5,716 bases of DNA from Pseudomonadota bacterium (GTDB taxonomy: Bacteria; Pseudomonadota; Alphaproteobacteria; Acetobacterales; Acetobacteraceae). Of this stretch, positions 4,546 to 5,716 are shown piece after piece (positions within the stretch are counted from its first letter, which is position 1; each line of letters begins with the position of its first letter). The notes below the pieces were generated by a model that worked only from the letters and a program-made list of their open reading frames with translations, had not been told where the DNA came from and searched no databases. The translations under genes and the position numbers were made by a program. The stretch covers positions 1-5,716 of the forward strand of contig JAFADX010000033.1 of NCBI GenBank assembly GCA_023424475.1. The letters run 5' to 3'.

Positions 4546-5716
4546 CGCAGGACGGGTCCCTGCCGCCGGCGCCCCCCGGGCCGGAGGAAGAGGATTCCGT
4601 GCCGCGCACCGAGGCGCAGCAGGCGGCCCCGGTGCGCGCGACGCTCGCGCGCATCCGCATCGCGGGCTTCAAGTCCTTCGCCGAGGCGACGGTGGTCGAG
4701 GTCCTGCCGGGCCTGACCGGCATCGTCGGCCCGAATGGCTGCGGCAAGTCCAACGTCGTCGAGGCGCTGCGCTGGGCGATGGGCGAGACCTCGGCCAAGG
4801 CGATGCGCGGCGGGGAGATGGACGACGTCATCTTCGCCGGCACCGCCACCCGGCCGGGGCGCAACCTCGCCGAGGTGATGCTGAGCCTCGAGGATGCCGA
4901 GGGGCTCGCGCCGCCGCCCAACCACGAGCAGCCGGAGCTCGAGATCGCCCGCCGCATCACCCGCGGCGAGGGATCGGCCTTCCGGGTCAACGGCAAGGAA
5001 ATCCGGGCGCGCGACGTCCAGACCATGTTCGCCGACATCGGATCGGGCGCGCGGGCATCCGCCATGGTCAGCCAGGGGCGCGTCGCGACCCTGATCCAGG
5101 CCAAGCCCGAGGACCGCCGCCAGGTGCTGGAGGAGGCCGCCGGCATCGCCGGGCTGCGCGCCCGCCGGCATGAGGCCGAACTGAAGCTGCGCCAGGCCGA
5201 GACGAACCTCTCCCGCGCCGAGGACCTGCTCGGGCAACTCGATGCCCAGCGCCAGGGGCTGCAGCGCCAGGCGCGGCAGGCCAACCGCTACCGCAACCTG
5301 TCGGGCCTGGTGCGCCAGGCGGAGGGGGAATGGCTCGCCATCCTTGCGGCCCGCGCCGACGCCGCCGCGCAGCATGCCGGGCAGCAACTGGCCGAGGCGA
5401 AATCCACGGTCCGCGCCGCCGAGGCCGAGGCCGAGCGCGCCGCCATCGCCGCCTTCGAGGCCGAGCAGGCCATCCCCGCGCCGCGCGCCGCCGAGGCCGC
5501 GACACGCACCGCCCTCGAACGCCGCCGCGTCGAGACCGAGGGGCTGGAGGCCGAGGAGCGCCGTGCGCGCGAGGCCCTCGAGGCCGCTGAAGCACGCCTG
5601 ACCCAGTTGAAGCGCGACCTGACTCATGCCGAAGGCGTGCTGCGCGACGCCGAGGCGGCGCGCGAGCGCCTGGGCCAGGAGGCGGAAGCGCTCGCCGCCG
5701 TCGAGCGATCCCTCCC
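4542..5716 (+). CDS. smc: Chromosome segregation protein SMC, N-terminal part (3' end outside window)
   Basis: ATPase that, with ScpA and ScpB, extrudes loops and organises the newly replicated chromosome. 391 codons are visible, about a third of a usual SMC. Numbered from the GTG at 4542: IRIAGFKSFAE opens the head domain at about 39; Walker A GPNGCGKS at 63-70; WAMGETSAKAMRGGEMDDVIF follows; the Q-loop VSQGRV has Gln178; then EDRRQVLEEAAGI. From about 210 to the window end is charged Ala/Glu/Arg-rich heptad-like coiled coil, including the conserved RQANRYRNLS stretch. Hinge, second coil, signature motif and Walker B lie beyond the window. The GTG at 4542 overlaps the dsbA stop (GTGA), allowing translational coupling. 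A GTG at 4599 with a better Shine-Dalgarno would remove 19 Pro/Glu-rich residues. No frameshift is seen. Confidence 0.95.
   Translation, partial: MTQDGSLPPAPPGPEEEDSVPRTEAQQAAPVRATLARIRIAGFKSFAEATVVEVLPGLTGIVGPNGCGKSNVVEALRWAMGETSAKAMRGGEMDDVIFAGTATRPGRNLAEVMLSLEDAEGLAPPPNHEQPELEIARRITRGEGSAFRVNGKEIRARDVQTMFADIGSGARASAMVSQGRVATLIQAKPEDRRQVLEEAAGIAGLRARRHEAELKLRQAETNLSRAEDLLGQLDAQRQGLQRQARQANRYRNLSGLVRQAEGEWLAILAARADAAAQHAGQQLAEAKSTVRAAEAEAERAAIAAFEAEQAIPAPRAAEAATRTALERRRVETEGLEAEERRAREALEAAEARLTQLKRDLTHAEGVLRDAEAARERLGQEAEALAAVERSL
4583..4601 (+). promoter_or_regulatory. Alternative smc ribosome binding site and GTG start
   Basis: GGAGGAAGAGGA at 4583-4594 is the most ribosome-binding-like stretch near the smc 5' end and precedes an in-frame GTG at 4599-4601. 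The GTG at 4542 has only GAGG at 4528-4531, ten bases away. The region 4542-4598 keeps G or C at 17 of 19 third positions, which favours it being translated. Both starts remain possible. Confidence 0.45.

Noticed and set aside
4254..5627. 457-codon open frame antisense to dsbA and smc
   Set aside because: It runs across the end of one conserved gene and into another on the opposite strand. Gly/Leu/Ala-rich composition and lack of motifs mark it as a shadow frame.

Overview
The window looks like chromosomal core-genome DNA from a high-GC alphaproteobacterium (roughly 70% G+C by eye, strong G/C bias at third codon positions). A CcrM-type GANTC adenine methyltransferase, the linkage of ribonuclease HII to CcrM, and the order mutY - DUF721/DciA - DsbA-like - smc are all familiar alphaproteobacterial features. 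Protein flavour and base composition suggest an Acetobacteraceae/Roseomonas-like lineage, but that placement is inference. I see no phage, plasmid, transposase, CRISPR array, tRNA or rRNA.

Layout. (1) 1-246: C-terminal end of ribonuclease HII (rnhB), cut by the window start. (2) 247-529: a structured intergenic region. It holds a degenerate half-copy, a partial copy and a perfect 42-bp palindromic copy of one GC-rich repeat, plus a separate 11-bp stem hairpin. It ends with a sigma70-like promoter carrying two GANTC sites. (3) 530-1615: CcrM methyltransferase. (4) 1659-2237: a small unrecognised multi-pass membrane protein, probably co-transcribed with ccrM. (5) 2238-2334: a convergent gap without a clear terminator. 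(6) 2335-3390, minus strand: MutY adenine glycosylase. (7) 3384-3848: a DUF721/DciA-like protein, divergent from mutY and overlapping its first 7 bases. (8) 3849-3936: short gap. (9) 3937-4545: exported DsbA-family thioredoxin-fold protein. (10) 4542 to the window end: the SMC chromosome-condensation ATPase, start-stop overlapped with dsbA and cut by the window end after the N-terminal head and the first part of the coiled coil.

Most of the genes serve DNA maintenance: removal of ribonucleotides and RNA-DNA hybrids (RnhB), cell-cycle GANTC methylation (CcrM), repair of 8-oxoG:A mispairs (MutY), replicative helicase loading (DciA-like) and chromosome organisation (SMC). The envelope redox protein and the unknown membrane protein are the exceptions. 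I found no new multi-gene system. The features most worth a second look are the palindromic repeats upstream of ccrM, the GANTC pair inside the predicted ccrM promoter, and the overlapping divergent starts of mutY and the DciA-like gene.
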